The translations under genes were made by a program, and so were the position numbers. The notes below the pieces were generated by a model that was not told where the DNA came from, did not search any database, and saw nothing but the letters and a program-made list of their open reading frames with translations. 64,000 bases of DNA, from assembly GCA_964455905.1 (NCBI GenBank), contig CAYVYN010000006.1:1-64000 (forward strand). The letters are read 5' to 3'. Below are positions 8,549 through 18,015 of the stretch, one piece after another (within the stretch, counting starts at the first letter, position 1; every line of letters starts with the position of its first letter). Source of the DNA: CAIJXB01 sp964455905. GTDB lineage: Bacteria; Chlamydiota; Chlamydiia; Chlamydiales; Rhabdochlamydiaceae.

Positions 8549-9614
8549 TACTTCCATTTTCTGTAAGCAGCATATTGGAAGGCGTGTCGTTTATAAAAGA
8601 TGGGGCAGTTAAAAAAACCTGTCCCATTTCTTTAAGGCAGTTTTTTAGCAAAGAGGATCTTTCTTCATCAAGGTGTACTCCAAAGTCATCAATTCCGAAC
8701 AAAGGCGGGATGTTTGATCTATTTTTAAGTCTTTCCCATTCTGCTAAACGAAGAGCTGCAAGGCAGCATCTTTTTTGCCCTTCACTGCAATAGGTTTTTA
8801 CATCTTTTTTTTGCAGGAAGAAAAGAATGTCATCACGGTGTGGGCCTATTAGTGTTGTTTTTGCATCCAATTCTTTCTTGCGCATTTTCTCCCACTGTTT
8901 TGCAAAAACAGTTGATAAGGGAATTGTTGAATCTTCCGGTAGGATTAGGGAGCTTTCATATTCCATGCTAAAGGGTTCTTTATGTTTAGAAAGTTCCCCT
9001 ACGTATTTTTGGCATGGTTTTTGTAGCTCAAAAATCGTTTCTAACCTTTTCTCTATTAAGTAACTTGCAGAAATAGCCATTAGCTCTTCCCAAGTGGAGA
9101 GTCCTTGTTCTTCTTGTCTTTTTAATAAGATATTTCTTTGTTTAAGGGCTCTTTGATATCTTCCAAGATGATATACGTAATTAGGATCTATTTGCGCTAG
9201 ATGAAGATCCAAAAAGCGGCGGCGTTCTGCAGGAGAGCCTGTCAAAATACAAATATCTTCAGGCGAAAGTATAATAGAGGGTAGTAATCCCAGAAGAGGT
9301 AAAAAACTCGAGTGTGCAGTTTGGTTATGCACTATTTTACGTCCTTCAGGACTAAAGGAAATTTTAAGGGTATTTGAAATTGTTTCTTTGATAAATTCAA
9401 CTTCTATTTGAAAACCAGTATTTTGGTACTGAATCAGCTCTTGTAGGCGGTGGGTGCGAAAGGACTTTCCTGTGCTTATCAGATGGATCGCTTCAAGTAA
9501 GTTGCTTTTTCCACTTCCATTAGCCCCTTGTATGCAATTGACGCGGGAGCAGAAAGAAACCTCTTCTCTTGTATAATTACGAAAAGAAGAGATTTTGAGG
9601 CTTTTAAGATACAT
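8490..9614 (-). CDS. recF: DNA replication and repair protein RecF
   Basis: An SMC-like ATPase that loads RecA at single-strand gaps with RecO and RecR. Walker A is GANGSGKSN at residues 30-38, the signature-like motif is SEGQKRCCLAALRLAEW, and the Walker B region is FGIDDFGVHLDEER. At 374 aa it is normal in length. It begins 5 nt after dnaN ends, giving the widespread dnaN-recF operon. The last 59 bp lie inside the end of convergent pgi, so its final residues (after about LLTENGS) are encoded antisense to pgi. Confidence 0.95.
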   Translation of the reverse strand: MYLKSLKISSFRNYTREEVSFCSRVNCIQGANGSGKSNLLEAIHLISTGKSFRTHRLQELIQYQNTGFQIEVEFIKETISNTLKISFSPEGRKIVHNQTAHSSFLPLLGLLPSIILSPEDICILTGSPAERRRFLDLHLAQIDPNYVYHLGRYQRALKQRNILLKRQEEQGLSTWEELMAISASYLIEKRLETIFELQKPCQKYVGELSKHKEPFSMEYESSLILPEDSTIPLSTVFAKQWEKMRKKELDAKTTLIGPHRDDILFFLQKKDVKTYCSEGQKRCCLAALRLAEWERLKNRSNIPPLFGIDDFGVHLDEERSSLLKNCLKEMGQVFLTAPSFINDTPSNMLLTENGSIKTYTKIDVENTLILKETL

Positions 9615-9619
9615 CAGGT

Positions 9620-10720
9620 CTAGCTTTCAAGTCGCATAGGCATAATTACAAAAAGTGCTTTAGACGAGTCTGTAATTAGTCCTGGGTCATAAGGGTCTTT
9701 TATGCTTAAGTTGATGATCTCATCTTGGCTATGTCTTAGGATGTCTAAGAAGTAGGTAGGATTAAAGGCTACGTCCATACGCTCTCCTGTGTAATTTACA
9801 GGCATAGTTACGTTCCCTTCGCCTGTTTCTCCATTAGCTGCAGAAAGGTGAAGAGTTCCTTCTTCAAAAGTAAAACGAACTGACGTTCTTTCTGTTGTCG
9901 TAAATAAAGACACTTGTCGAAGCAAGGATATAAGCTCTTCTCTATGAAGTTTAATTGGAGAAGGAATGCTTTCAGGGATAATTCTAGAAACATCTGGGTA
10001 TTGGCCAGCGATTAGCTGAGAAATTAACGTAACAGCACCTGCTTGTAAAAAAATGCGATCATCAGAAAATCGTAGTTGAACAGTTTCTTCTTTTCCATCG
10101 AGTAAGTGTATCATTTCTTCAACAGCTTTAGTTGGCAGAATAAAAGACCCTTTCCAAGTTGCAGGCGCAGGAGCATCTGTATAAGCTTTGGCTAGTTTTT
10201 TTCCATCTGTTCCTGTGAATGTGGTTAATTCGTTTTGTCTTTGGAGCAAAATTGTACTAAAAATAGGACGAGTCTCATCTTTACCTGCAGCAAAAGATGT
10301 TTTGGAAAGTAATTCTTTCAAAAGAGCAGATGAAAATGCTACTTCTTCTCCTTGAGAAAATTCGGGTATTTTAGGGAAGTTTTCCCCGGGGATCCCTAAT
10401 ATTTTAAAGGAGGAGGTCCCAGACTTTAGAGTGGCTGAATGGGAGTCGATAGATCGAATGTCTACTTCAGGAGCTGTTAACTCGCGGATAAGAGAAAAAA
10501 GTCTTTTAGACGGTAGTACCACAGACCCTTCCTCTAATACTTGCGCATCAATAGATGCTGTAATACTTAGCGATAGGTTTGTTGCACTGATAATCAGTTT
10601 GCCATCGACTGCTTCAAGAAGGACATTCGCTAGAACAGGTATAGATGGTTTGGCGGGAACGATATTTTGTATTTTTGTAATTAAAGAGGTGATATTTCCT
10701 TTGGAAATCGTGACTTTCAT
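9620..10720 (-). CDS. dnaN: DNA polymerase III beta subunit (sliding clamp)
   Basis: The ring-shaped clamp that tethers DNA polymerase III to DNA. The 366-aa length and three-domain pattern fit. Diagnostic stretches are PAKPSIPVLANVLLEA, RPIFSTILL and the C-terminal FVIMPMRLES (family: VIMPMRL). It is upstream of recF in the same operon. The start at 10720 is preceded by AGGAGCG, a good ribosome binding site. Confidence 0.97.
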   Translation of the reverse strand: MKVTISKGNITSLITKIQNIVPAKPSIPVLANVLLEAVDGKLIISATNLSLSITASIDAQVLEEGSVVLPSKRLFSLIRELTAPEVDIRSIDSHSATLKSGTSSFKILGIPGENFPKIPEFSQGEEVAFSSALLKELLSKTSFAAGKDETRPIFSTILLQRQNELTTFTGTDGKKLAKAYTDAPAPATWKGSFILPTKAVEEMIHLLDGKEETVQLRFSDDRIFLQAGAVTLISQLIAGQYPDVSRIIPESIPSPIKLHREELISLLRQVSLFTTTERTSVRFTFEEGTLHLSAANGETGEGNVTMPVNYTGERMDVAFNPTYFLDILRHSQDEIINLSIKDPYDPGLITDSSKALFVIMPMRLES

Positions 10721-10798
10721 AAGTTCGCTCCTAAAGTTGCTGTTTAGTAATTAATAGTAACCAAGGATCATAGCGAAAAAAAGGTGATACGTCAAATG

Positions 10799-11257
10799 CT
10801 ATTCTTTATTATTTTTCATAGCTCGATCTATATCTCTTTTCATTTCTTTATCTTTGACAGATTCTCTTTTATCATATGTTTTTTTTCCTTTAGCTATACC
10901 AATTTTTACTTTGATGATTCCTTTTTTTAGGTATAAAGCAAGAGGGATCAGGGTAAGGCCTTTTCTTTCTGAAGCCTCTTTTAGCTTTAGGATTTCTTGT
11001 TTATGTAAAAGAAGTTTTCTTTCTCTTTTTTCTTCATGGTTATGAAGATTTCCGAACCGATATAAGCTGATAGACGCGTTTTTTAAAACGACCGCTGATT
11101 TAGCAACAAGAATATAAGAATCTTGTAAGTTACCACCGTGGTCTTTCAAGGACTTGACTTCAGTTCCAACTAATACGATCCCAGCTTCTAGAGTGTCTAG
11201 AATTTCATAGTCGTAAAAGGCTCTTTTATTAGAAGCTAAATCTTTTTCATGGCTCAT
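10799..11257 (-). CDS. smpB: tmRNA-binding protein SmpB
   Basis: It delivers tmRNA to stalled ribosomes for trans-translation. Family motifs are visible: NKRAFYDYEILDTLEAGIVL, GTEVKSLK, YILV and the basic C-terminus (KKGIIKVKIGIAKGKK, then YDKRE). Length is 152 aa, typical. It lies 9 nt downstream of the unknown gene at 11267-12685, likely co-transcribed, and 78 nt upstream of dnaN. Confidence 0.96.
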   Translation of the reverse strand: MSHEKDLASNKRAFYDYEILDTLEAGIVLVGTEVKSLKDHGGNLQDSYILVAKSAVVLKNASISLYRFGNLHNHEEKRERKLLLHKQEILKLKEASERKGLTLIPLALYLKKGIIKVKIGIAKGKKTYDKRESVKDKEMKRDIDRAMKNNKE

Positions 11258-11266
11258 GGTTTTAGT

Positions 11267-12685
11267 CTATCTTGCAAAAAGAGTTTGTCCAAGTGATGTT
11301 ACGCGAAAACAGTCTTTGCCTTCTATTTTGCCAGGTTGGACAAGTGCTGCTTCAAAAAGCCAGTCTAAAATAACAGCGCGAAGAAAACAACATTCTTCTT
11401 CTGAGTAATCGGGTAAAGAGTATTTCCACATTTTTCCAGTCTTTTTTAAGGTGATTGCTAGATCCCCGTTCAAAGGAACTAACATGCCTTTTAAAAATTC
11501 ATCAAACAAAACCCAATTAGATTGAAGAACACGTGTGATCGATTTTTCAGTTTCTTTGATTGTTTTTTCTTTACAAAGGTCTTGTGGTATGCCCTTAGTA
11601 GTTATTTTATTCATTGGATGGCGGTATAAATAGATAGCTTTATCATCAATTCGTAATTTCAGCCAGTCAAGGCCTGCTTTTGTGATTTGAAGATTTGCTT
11701 CTGTTATGACAGCTAGTTTAAGTAATGTGAGTTTTGTTACAAGAGTGTGGATGTATTCTTTGTCAGCAAAAGGAAGTTTTTCGGAAAAATGATTTTTTAA
11801 AAGAATCTGTTGGGGATTTTGTAACTCGAGCTCGAGTGGATTGGTTTTGCATTCTTCTAATAACAGAGATAAGTCTTCTGCAAAAGAGAATTCACTGGGT
11901 CTTTTTTTCTCTATTTTATGCTCTTCTTGTATGGAGTCTATTTTAGCATTTTTAATGAAGCGTAGATATTGAGCCCACTCATAAAAAGGAGTTATTTTTT
12001 CTTCCCATCCATTTTCTGTTTTTTGATACCCTAGACAACAAACGAAACTAAATTCCAAGTGTAGCATGTATTCAGCGAAAAGTTCTTTGGATATGTTATA
12101 TTTTTTTCTAAGAAAAGACGCGGAAAGTTCTAAATTTTCAGAGTTATATACATCTTCAATAATTTGTTTGAGAATAGGTTCTCCAAAGTTGAGCTCGCCA
12201 ACATAACGTAAGAATATTTGAGGTGTTAAGAGATTTTTTTCTAAAATTGAATCGAAGATGTGTGTGGATGTTTTAGGTAAAGCATACCAAACAGGTAAAA
12301 CATGAATGGGGGGTTTTTTTAGTAAGGATTGAAGAAATTCCATGCCTGGTTGGAAATCTTCGTCAAATTTCCGGATTTCTAATTCGAAGTATTTTCGCAT
12401 GTCTTTATCTACGGTGACAACTCTTTTTTCTAGCGAAAAAAGACCAGAAGGAGCAATTTTTTCTAAAATAGGGATTAGGGTCTCTTCGGACATGCTTAAA
12501 TTTTTAGAGAGCTTTTCGATAGGGATCTGGAGGGAACTGTATAAAATTTCTTCAAGTACGCTGAGGTCTTCTTCTGTAATAGTAGCCATCAAAAGGCGAT
12601 TTTTAATATCTCTTTGATAGTCGTAGTCAGTTAAGGTAATTTTATTTTTTCGAGTAATAGTTGGGTCTAATAGGCAAGAAGTCAT
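11267..12685 (-). CDS. Unknown protein, 472 aa, with a possible winged-helix segment
   Basis: I do not recognise a named family. It is predicted soluble. Residues 40-95 (SVLEEILYSSLQIPIEKLSK and the following SEETLIPILEKI) have the helix spacing of a winged-helix DNA-binding domain, and a second such pattern occurs around 185-215 (ASFLRKKYNISKELFAEYML). The C-terminus ends FRVTSLGQTLFAR, again like the wing of an HTH domain. It is first in an operon with smpB. A nucleic-acid-binding role is possible but unproven. Confidence 0.65.
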   Translation of the reverse strand: MTSCLLDPTITRKNKITLTDYDYQRDIKNRLLMATITEEDLSVLEEILYSSLQIPIEKLSKNLSMSEETLIPILEKIAPSGLFSLEKRVVTVDKDMRKYFELEIRKFDEDFQPGMEFLQSLLKKPPIHVLPVWYALPKTSTHIFDSILEKNLLTPQIFLRYVGELNFGEPILKQIIEDVYNSENLELSASFLRKKYNISKELFAEYMLHLEFSFVCCLGYQKTENGWEEKITPFYEWAQYLRFIKNAKIDSIQEEHKIEKKRPSEFSFAEDLSLLLEECKTNPLELELQNPQQILLKNHFSEKLPFADKEYIHTLVTKLTLLKLAVITEANLQITKAGLDWLKLRIDDKAIYLYRHPMNKITTKGIPQDLCKEKTIKETEKSITRVLQSNWVLFDEFLKGMLVPLNGDLAITLKKTGKMWKYSLPDYSEEECCFLRAVILDWLFEAALVQPGKIEGKDCFRVTSLGQTLFAR

Positions 12686-12874
12686 TTTTTTACTCGCAGT
12701 TGAAAGTTTTCTTAAGTTTTAGTCCTATGATAACCTATTCTATTCTTTTCTACAACATTTCTAAGTGTAAAAAATAAAATTAATCCCTCGTTTGTAAGGT
12801 TTTTTTATTAAGTCTTCTCTAAAATCTCATCTTTTTGTTACCATGTTTTTGAAAATCTGTAGAGGAGAAATGGC
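12686..12874. promoter_or_regulatory. Divergent promoter region, unknown gene and leuS
   Basis: This 189-bp AT-rich gap separates the divergent operon (unknown-smpB-dnaN-recF) from leuS-waaA, so promoters for both must lie here. I cannot assign -35/-10 boxes with confidence. A GAGGAGAAATGGC ribosome binding site ends the region before leuS. Confidence 0.4.
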
Positions 12875-15430
12875 ATGGAGAAACCCAGATATGATCATCA
12901 GAAAATAGAACAAAAATGGCAGAAAATTTGGCAGGATAGGCAGGTTTTTGCTTCTTATGTAGATCTTGAAAAACCTAAATATTATGTACTAGATATGTTT
13001 CCATATCCTTCTGGATCAGGGTTGCACGTAGGTCATGTTACAGGCTATGCAGCGACTGATATTTTAGCTAGGTATAAAAGACAGAAGGGTTTTAATGTTT
13101 TGCACCCTATGGGATGGGATAGTTTTGGCCTTCCAGCAGAGCAGTATGCTATCCGAACAGGGACTCACCCAGCAGAAACTACAGAAAAAAACATTAATAC
13201 ATATAGAAGACAGTTGCAGTCTTTAGGCCTTAGTTATGACTGGTCAAGAGAATTTGCTACAAGCGATCCTAAGTACTATAAATGGACCCAATGGATATTT
13301 ACCAAGCTCTACGAGAAGGGTTTAGCTTATGAAGCCGAGATGATGGTGAATTTTTGTCCTGCACTAGGCACTGTCTTAGCAAATGAAGAGGTCGACGGCG
13401 GAAAATCTAAAGAAGGGGGATATCCTATAGAAAGAAGACCTCTCCGTCAGTGGGTTTTGCGAATTACAGCTTATGCAGAGCGTCTTTTGCAAGATTTGGA
13501 TCTTCTTGATTGGCCTGAGCATTTAAAGAAACTACAAACTCATTGGATCGGGAAAAGTCGCGGAGCTAAGGTGCATTTTAAAGAAGAAGCCTCAGGTAAG
13601 CTTATCTCTGTGTTCACAACTCGTCCAGATACTTTGTTTGGTGCTACTTATATGGTTTTAGCGCCTGAGCATCCTTTAGTCCAAGAGATAGTTTCTCAAG
13701 AGCAAAAAGCTTGCGTTGAGGACTACTGTAAGGTGATTAGTTCTCGTTCTGACCTTGAAAGAACAGATTTAAATAAAGACAAGACTGGCGTTTTTACTGG
13801 GGCTTATGTGCGAAACCCTTTATCGGATGCTTTAATGCCTGTTTGGATTTCTGATTATGTTCTTGCAAATTATGGGACAGGAGCGGTGATGGCGGTTCCA
13901 GCCCACGATGAAAGAGATTTTCTTTTTGCTAAAACATTTTCTCTTCCAATGATACAGGTTATTGATCCAATTGTGGAAGATGGTATCGATAAAGAAGCTG
14001 TTTCTTTAGCAGTTAAAGAAGGAACTCTTTGCTGGCCTAATGCTGGAATTTTAATTCATAGTGCAAATGATGAGCTCTCTTTAAACGGATTGACTGTCGA
14101 AGAAGCAAAGCAGGCTGTTATTCTTTATCTTGAAAAGAAAGGCTCAGGGGAGGGCACTGTCAATTATAAACTAAGAGATTGGCTTTTTTCTAGACAACGT
14201 TATTGGGGGGAGCCATTTCCGATTTTACACTTTGAAGATGGATCTAAAAGAACATTAGATGTGGATGAACTACCTTTGTGTCCTCCTGAGCTTATGGATT
14301 ATAAGCCTGCTCCAACCGGAGAAAGCCCTCTTTCTAGAGTGGGAACCTGGGTCCATATTACTGATTCTAAGACTGGTAAAAAAGCTTTAAGAGAGACTAA
14401 CACGATGCCTCAATGGGCTGGTTCTTGTTGGTATTATTTGCGTTTTTGTGACCCTAACAATGATAAGGAAGCGTGGAGCTCTGAAGCGGAAAGATATTGG
14501 ATGCCTGTCGATTTATATGTAGGCGGAGTGGAACATGCTGTCCTTCACCTTTTGTATGCTCGTTTTTGGCATAAAGTTTTATATGATTGTGGTCTAGTGA
14601 GTACTCCGGAACCTTTTCAGACCTTAAGAAATCAAGGTCTTGTTATAGCTAAATCTTTTCAAAGAGACGGAGGAGGATATGTTCCTCCTGAAGAGGTTGT
14701 AGAAAAGGGGGGGCGTTATTTTCAATTAGGGACAGATGAAGAGCTTCGCTGTTCTATAGAGAAAATGTCTAAGTCTAAGTTAAACGGAATTACTCCCGAT
14801 GAGATCATAGAAGAATACGGAGCAGATTCTTTAAGATTGTATGAAATGTTTATGGGACCGTTTGATAAAGAAAAACAGTGGAATCAAGATTCTGTGATTG
14901 GATGTAGACGGTTTTTAAATCGTTATTTAGATTTAGCTTATTCTGATAAGGTTTGCCAAGAGGAAGACGAGGAAGGTATGAAACTTGCTCATAGGCTAGT
15001 TTATGCGGTAGCCTCAGATATAGAAGGGCTGCAATTTAATACAGCGATAGCTAAAATGATGGAATTTATGAACGCATTTTCCTCGTTAGCGAAATATCCC
15101 AAAAAAGCTCTTCTTATGTTTACGCACGCATTGTATCCATTTGCCCCTCATATAGCCGAGGAAGTTTTTTCTCATTTAGGCGGAGAGGGTGGTTTAACGT
15201 ATTCTTCTTATCCAGAAGTGGAAGCAAAATACTTAGAAGACCAGGTTGCTTTATATGTAGTCCAGGTGAATGGAAAGCTTCGCGGTAAGTGGCTCTTGCC
15301 TAAGAACCAAACGCAAGATGAGCTTTTAGCTTTTATTGGTCTTCAACCTCAAATAAGGAAATATTTAGAAGGTAAGATAGAAAAAGTAGTTCATGTGCCG
15401 AATAAACTGATTAATTTAGTTGTTTCATAG
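12875..15430 (+). CDS. leuS: Leucyl-tRNA synthetase
   Basis: A class Ia synthetase that charges tRNA-Leu. The HIGH box is LHVGH near residue 49 (FPYPSGSGLHVGHVTGY), and KMSKS is at about 629 (EKMSKSKLNGI). The CP1 editing domain is present (FTTRPDTLFGATYMVLAPEH). The 851-aa length is normal for bacteria. AGGAG precedes the ATG. It is followed immediately by waaA, an arrangement also known in Chlamydia. Confidence 0.98.
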   Translation: MEKPRYDHQKIEQKWQKIWQDRQVFASYVDLEKPKYYVLDMFPYPSGSGLHVGHVTGYAATDILARYKRQKGFNVLHPMGWDSFGLPAEQYAIRTGTHPAETTEKNINTYRRQLQSLGLSYDWSREFATSDPKYYKWTQWIFTKLYEKGLAYEAEMMVNFCPALGTVLANEEVDGGKSKEGGYPIERRPLRQWVLRITAYAERLLQDLDLLDWPEHLKKLQTHWIGKSRGAKVHFKEEASGKLISVFTTRPDTLFGATYMVLAPEHPLVQEIVSQEQKACVEDYCKVISSRSDLERTDLNKDKTGVFTGAYVRNPLSDALMPVWISDYVLANYGTGAVMAVPAHDERDFLFAKTFSLPMIQVIDPIVEDGIDKEAVSLAVKEGTLCWPNAGILIHSANDELSLNGLTVEEAKQAVILYLEKKGSGEGTVNYKLRDWLFSRQRYWGEPFPILHFEDGSKRTLDVDELPLCPPELMDYKPAPTGESPLSRVGTWVHITDSKTGKKALRETNTMPQWAGSCWYYLRFCDPNNDKEAWSSEAERYWMPVDLYVGGVEHAVLHLLYARFWHKVLYDCGLVSTPEPFQTLRNQGLVIAKSFQRDGGGYVPPEEVVEKGGRYFQLGTDEELRCSIEKMSKSKLNGITPDEIIEEYGADSLRLYEMFMGPFDKEKQWNQDSVIGCRRFLNRYLDLAYSDKVCQEEDEEGMKLAHRLVYAVASDIEGLQFNTAIAKMMEFMNAFSSLAKYPKKALLMFTHALYPFAPHIAEEVFSHLGGEGGLTYSSYPEVEAKYLEDQVALYVVQVNGKLRGKWLLPKNQTQDELLAFIGLQPQIRKYLEGKIEKVVHVPNKLINLVVS

Positions 15431-15431
15431 G

Positions 15432-16694
15432 ATGTTTGTTTGGTTTTATAACGCTATACAAATTTTGATTGCCTTGGCTTTTTTGCCAAGGCTTTTAAAG
15501 TCTTCTTTTAGATCTTCTGTTTTTTCGTATTTAGGTTTTAGGCTCCCGCCTCGAAGAACAACAAAAGAGCGCTGTTTTCTTTTTTATGCTGTTTCTGTTG
15601 GCGAAACAAAGGCAGCCCGTCCTCTTTTTGACAAAATGAAAAGCCAGTATCCGGATGCTTCTTTTTATATAGCATCTAGAACTAAAATGGGACATGAAGA
15701 AGCTAAAAGATCTCTTCTTGACGCTGCGTATTATTTTTTTCTTCCTATAGATTTTTCTTGGGTCATGAAGAATCTTATTCGAAGAATCAACCCAACAATG
15801 GTTATCGTTATAGAAAGTGATCTTTGGTTCAATTTTCTTAATGAAGCAAAAAAAAGTGGTATTTTGACTGTGTTAGTAAATGCTCGTATTTCTGATCGGT
15901 CTTATACGAGATTTAGGCTTGTTCCTGCTATTTCTAGAAAGTTATTTTCTTTGTTTGATTTTATTTTTGCTCAAAATGCACTGTTTCAAAAAAGATTTGT
16001 GGAATTAGGGGTAGATTTTTCAAAAGTATTTGCTTCAGGGAACTTGAAGGAAGAGATTATTCATCAAACTCTTTCCTTAGAAGAAAAAATTCTTTTGAAG
16101 GATAAAATGGGTTTTCAAAAGGAGGATTTTGTCCTTGTGTTGGCTTCAACCCATGGCCCTGAAGAAAAAGCTTTTTTAACTTTGCTAAAACCTCTTTTTT
16201 TATCGATGCCCTCTTTAAAAGTTTTATTAGTCCCAAGGCATCCGGAGCGTGTTGATGTTGTAGAGTCTGTTTTAAGAGACTTACACGTTTCTTATGCCTT
16301 GTATTCTTCTATAGCGTCTAAGTCAGGCCTAGAAAGCGTTGTCCTTGTTGATGCCGTAGGTCTTTTGGTTGATTTGTATCAAATAGCTGATCTTGCAGTT
16401 GTTTGTGGCAGTTTTTATCCAAGCTTAAAGGGACATAATATTTTAGAGCCTATCCAGGTGGGAGCTTCTGTTTTTTTTGGACCTTATATGAGTGATCAGG
16501 TTGATTTTCTGGATAAAGTTGTTTTGTATGAGGCTGGAAAGCAGACCTCCTTGGAGTCTTTTCTTATTGATTTTCAGTGGTTTATTGCAAATAAAAGTGT
16601 TTTTAAGCCTGGGGTCGATCGTCTTTTACTTTCTTTGCAGACGCCGAGTCGATCTATCATAAATTTATTTAATGAGTTTGTTGGAAAGATTTGA
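15432..16694 (+). CDS. waaA: 3-deoxy-D-manno-octulosonic acid (Kdo) transferase
   Basis: It transfers Kdo from CMP-Kdo to lipid A at the inner membrane; in chlamydiae a single enzyme adds several Kdo units to build the genus epitope. A short N-terminal membrane anchor (AIQILIALAFLPRLL) is followed by a GT-B fold. Visible motifs: SVGETKAARPL, VIESDLWFN, FASGNLKEE, LVPRHPERVDVVE and GGHN-like KGHNILEPIQVG. I chose the ATG at 15432, 1 nt after the leuS stop. The upstream TTG at 15420 would overlap leuS. 420 aa, as expected. Confidence 0.95.
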   Translation: MFVWFYNAIQILIALAFLPRLLKSSFRSSVFSYLGFRLPPRRTTKERCFLFYAVSVGETKAARPLFDKMKSQYPDASFYIASRTKMGHEEAKRSLLDAAYYFFLPIDFSWVMKNLIRRINPTMVIVIESDLWFNFLNEAKKSGILTVLVNARISDRSYTRFRLVPAISRKLFSLFDFIFAQNALFQKRFVELGVDFSKVFASGNLKEEIIHQTLSLEEKILLKDKMGFQKEDFVLVLASTHGPEEKAFLTLLKPLFLSMPSLKVLLVPRHPERVDVVESVLRDLHVSYALYSSIASKSGLESVVLVDAVGLLVDLYQIADLAVVCGSFYPSLKGHNILEPIQVGASVFFGPYMSDQVDFLDKVVLYEAGKQTSLESFLIDFQWFIANKSVFKPGVDRLLLSLQTPSRSIINLFNEFVGKI

Positions 16695-16862
16695 ATCTTT
16701 TTTAAATAAACTTTTAGTTGTTATTAATGTCTCATAAATATTATAATATAACTTCTTAGCTCGGTTTTTGTGGAATAATTGGTTTTTTCGGTGATTTTTA
16801 CTAGAATGAATCCTGTTATGCGGATTATTAGTAACACTCGTCACTAAAAAGTTAAAAAATTT

Positions 16863-16890
16863 TACGACATTAGTTTGTGTCGTATTTTAT
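16863..16890 (+). terminator. Likely terminator of leuS-waaA
   Basis: TACGAC (16863-16868) pairs with GTCGTA (16879-16884) around a 10-nt loop and is followed by TTTTATT. It lies about 170 nt after waaA and just before the Inc-like gene. An attenuator for the next gene is an alternative. Confidence 0.5.
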
Positions 16891-16923
16891 TAAGTGAATT
16901 AAATTAACCAGAAAGGAGTTCTT

Positions 16924-17373
16924 ATGATCAACACTGTAAGAGAGCAATACTGTGCCACATTTAAAGAGATAGAGCAGCACGGTGAAGTTGCTGGCTACCC
17001 AATTCCTGGATTAACAACAGATTCTTCAAAGCAAAAAGCTGCAAAGGTGTTTGCTTTAGTAACTCCTGTAATTGCCGCTTTGGCTTGTTTATATGTTGCA
17101 TCCATGTGTTTAAAAACTATTGTTTTTGTTGTTACGGTATTGACGCTTGCTTCTGTGGCGGGGCTTTGTTTTGATTCGACAGAGAGAAAAACGACAACTG
17201 TTGTTTTTGGTTTCCTAGATGCTTTATTAGATAAAGTTAAAGGATTGGAGAATTTATACACTGAACATTGCAGCTCATCGCTTGAACTTATTACAAAAAA
17301 AGAGGCTGCAGCTTTAGAAGCTTTCTGTCCTTGGAAAGATGGTGCAGTTGATGTCGAATACGAAGAGTCTTAA
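16924..17373 (+). CDS. Inc-like membrane protein, 149 aa
   Basis: It has a single pair of closely spaced hydrophobic segments (about residues 40-62 and 64-85) with no cleavable signal peptide. This is the bilobed hydrophobic hairpin typical of chlamydial inclusion-membrane proteins, which are type III secreted. N- and C-terminal tails are soluble. A strong AGAAAGGAG ribosome binding site precedes the ATG. The next gene, 58 nt on, is similar in design. No sequence-level family is recognised, and Inc assignment rests on topology only. Confidence 0.7.
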   Translation: MINTVREQYCATFKEIEQHGEVAGYPIPGLTTDSSKQKAAKVFALVTPVIAALACLYVASMCLKTIVFVVTVLTLASVAGLCFDSTERKTTTVVFGFLDALLDKVKGLENLYTEHCSSSLELITKKEAAALEAFCPWKDGAVDVEYEES

Positions 17374-17431
17374 ATAGCTGGATTTTTTCAGCTTTTATTT
17401 GAACGATTATTAATCTAAAGGGAGAGGCGCT

Positions 17432-17803
17432 ATGAGCAGCATTGTATCCGCGTTACGCGATTTTAGAACAGGATTTGTTGAAGAATTTAATAGTATTGAG
17501 ATGGTTAAAGAGTCTGGATGGAAAGGAACAGGCGACACTGTTTTTAGAGTTGCTGCATTTGTTGCAACTGTTGTGTTTCCTTTGTTGTTAGCCTCTACAC
17601 TTGCTTCCCCTTTGCTTTTGATTGTGGGAGGGAGTGTTTTGACAGCTGACGCCATGTTTAATGATGGGCAGGGCTTTAAAACAACTAAGGCTGTGTATAC
17701 TGTTTTATTATCTTCTCCGTTTGACGCATCTTCGACGAACATGGGGTTTGCATTTTCGGCAAAAGTGGATTCTTGGAAAAATTGGGCTCGTTCCTTTTTT
17801 TAG
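17432..17803 (+). CDS. Inc-like membrane protein, 123 aa
   Basis: It has a bilobed hydrophobic region at about residues 37-75 (RVAAFVATVVFPLLLASTLA and PLLLIVGGSVLTA) with a short Ser/Pro turn, no signal peptide, and a basic aromatic C-terminus (SWKNWARSFF). GGGAGAGG lies before the ATG. It forms a tandem with the preceding Inc-like gene and is followed by two tRNA genes. Inclusion-membrane localisation is inferred from topology and neighbourhood. Confidence 0.7.
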   Translation: MSSIVSALRDFRTGFVEEFNSIEMVKESGWKGTGDTVFRVAAFVATVVFPLLLASTLASPLLLIVGGSVLTADAMFNDGQGFKTTKAVYTVLLSSPFDASSTNMGFAFSAKVDSWKNWARSFF

Positions 17804-17860
17804 AGTATTTTTTGTTGCATTAAAAAGACGCTTTTGTGTATGCTCCATGTCGTTATATGT

Positions 17861-17933
17861 CGCGGGATGGAGCAGTGGTTAGCTCGTTGGGCTCATAACC
17901 CAAAGGCCGGAGGTTCGAATCCTTCTCCCGCTA
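17861..17933 (+). tRNA. Initiator tRNA-fMet (CAT), copy 1
   Basis: A 73-nt cloverleaf: acceptor CGCGGGA/TCCCGCT with a C1-T72 mismatch, D-arm GAGC/GCTC, anticodon loop CTCATAA, T-arm GGAGG/CCTTC with TTCGAAT, discriminator A. The unpaired position 1-72 and three G-C pairs next to the anticodon loop (GGG/CCC) mark an initiator tRNA. CCA is not encoded. An identical copy lies at 31786-31858. Confidence 0.96.
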
Positions 17934-17941
17934 TTTTTTTT

Positions 17942-18015
<74 letters not shown>

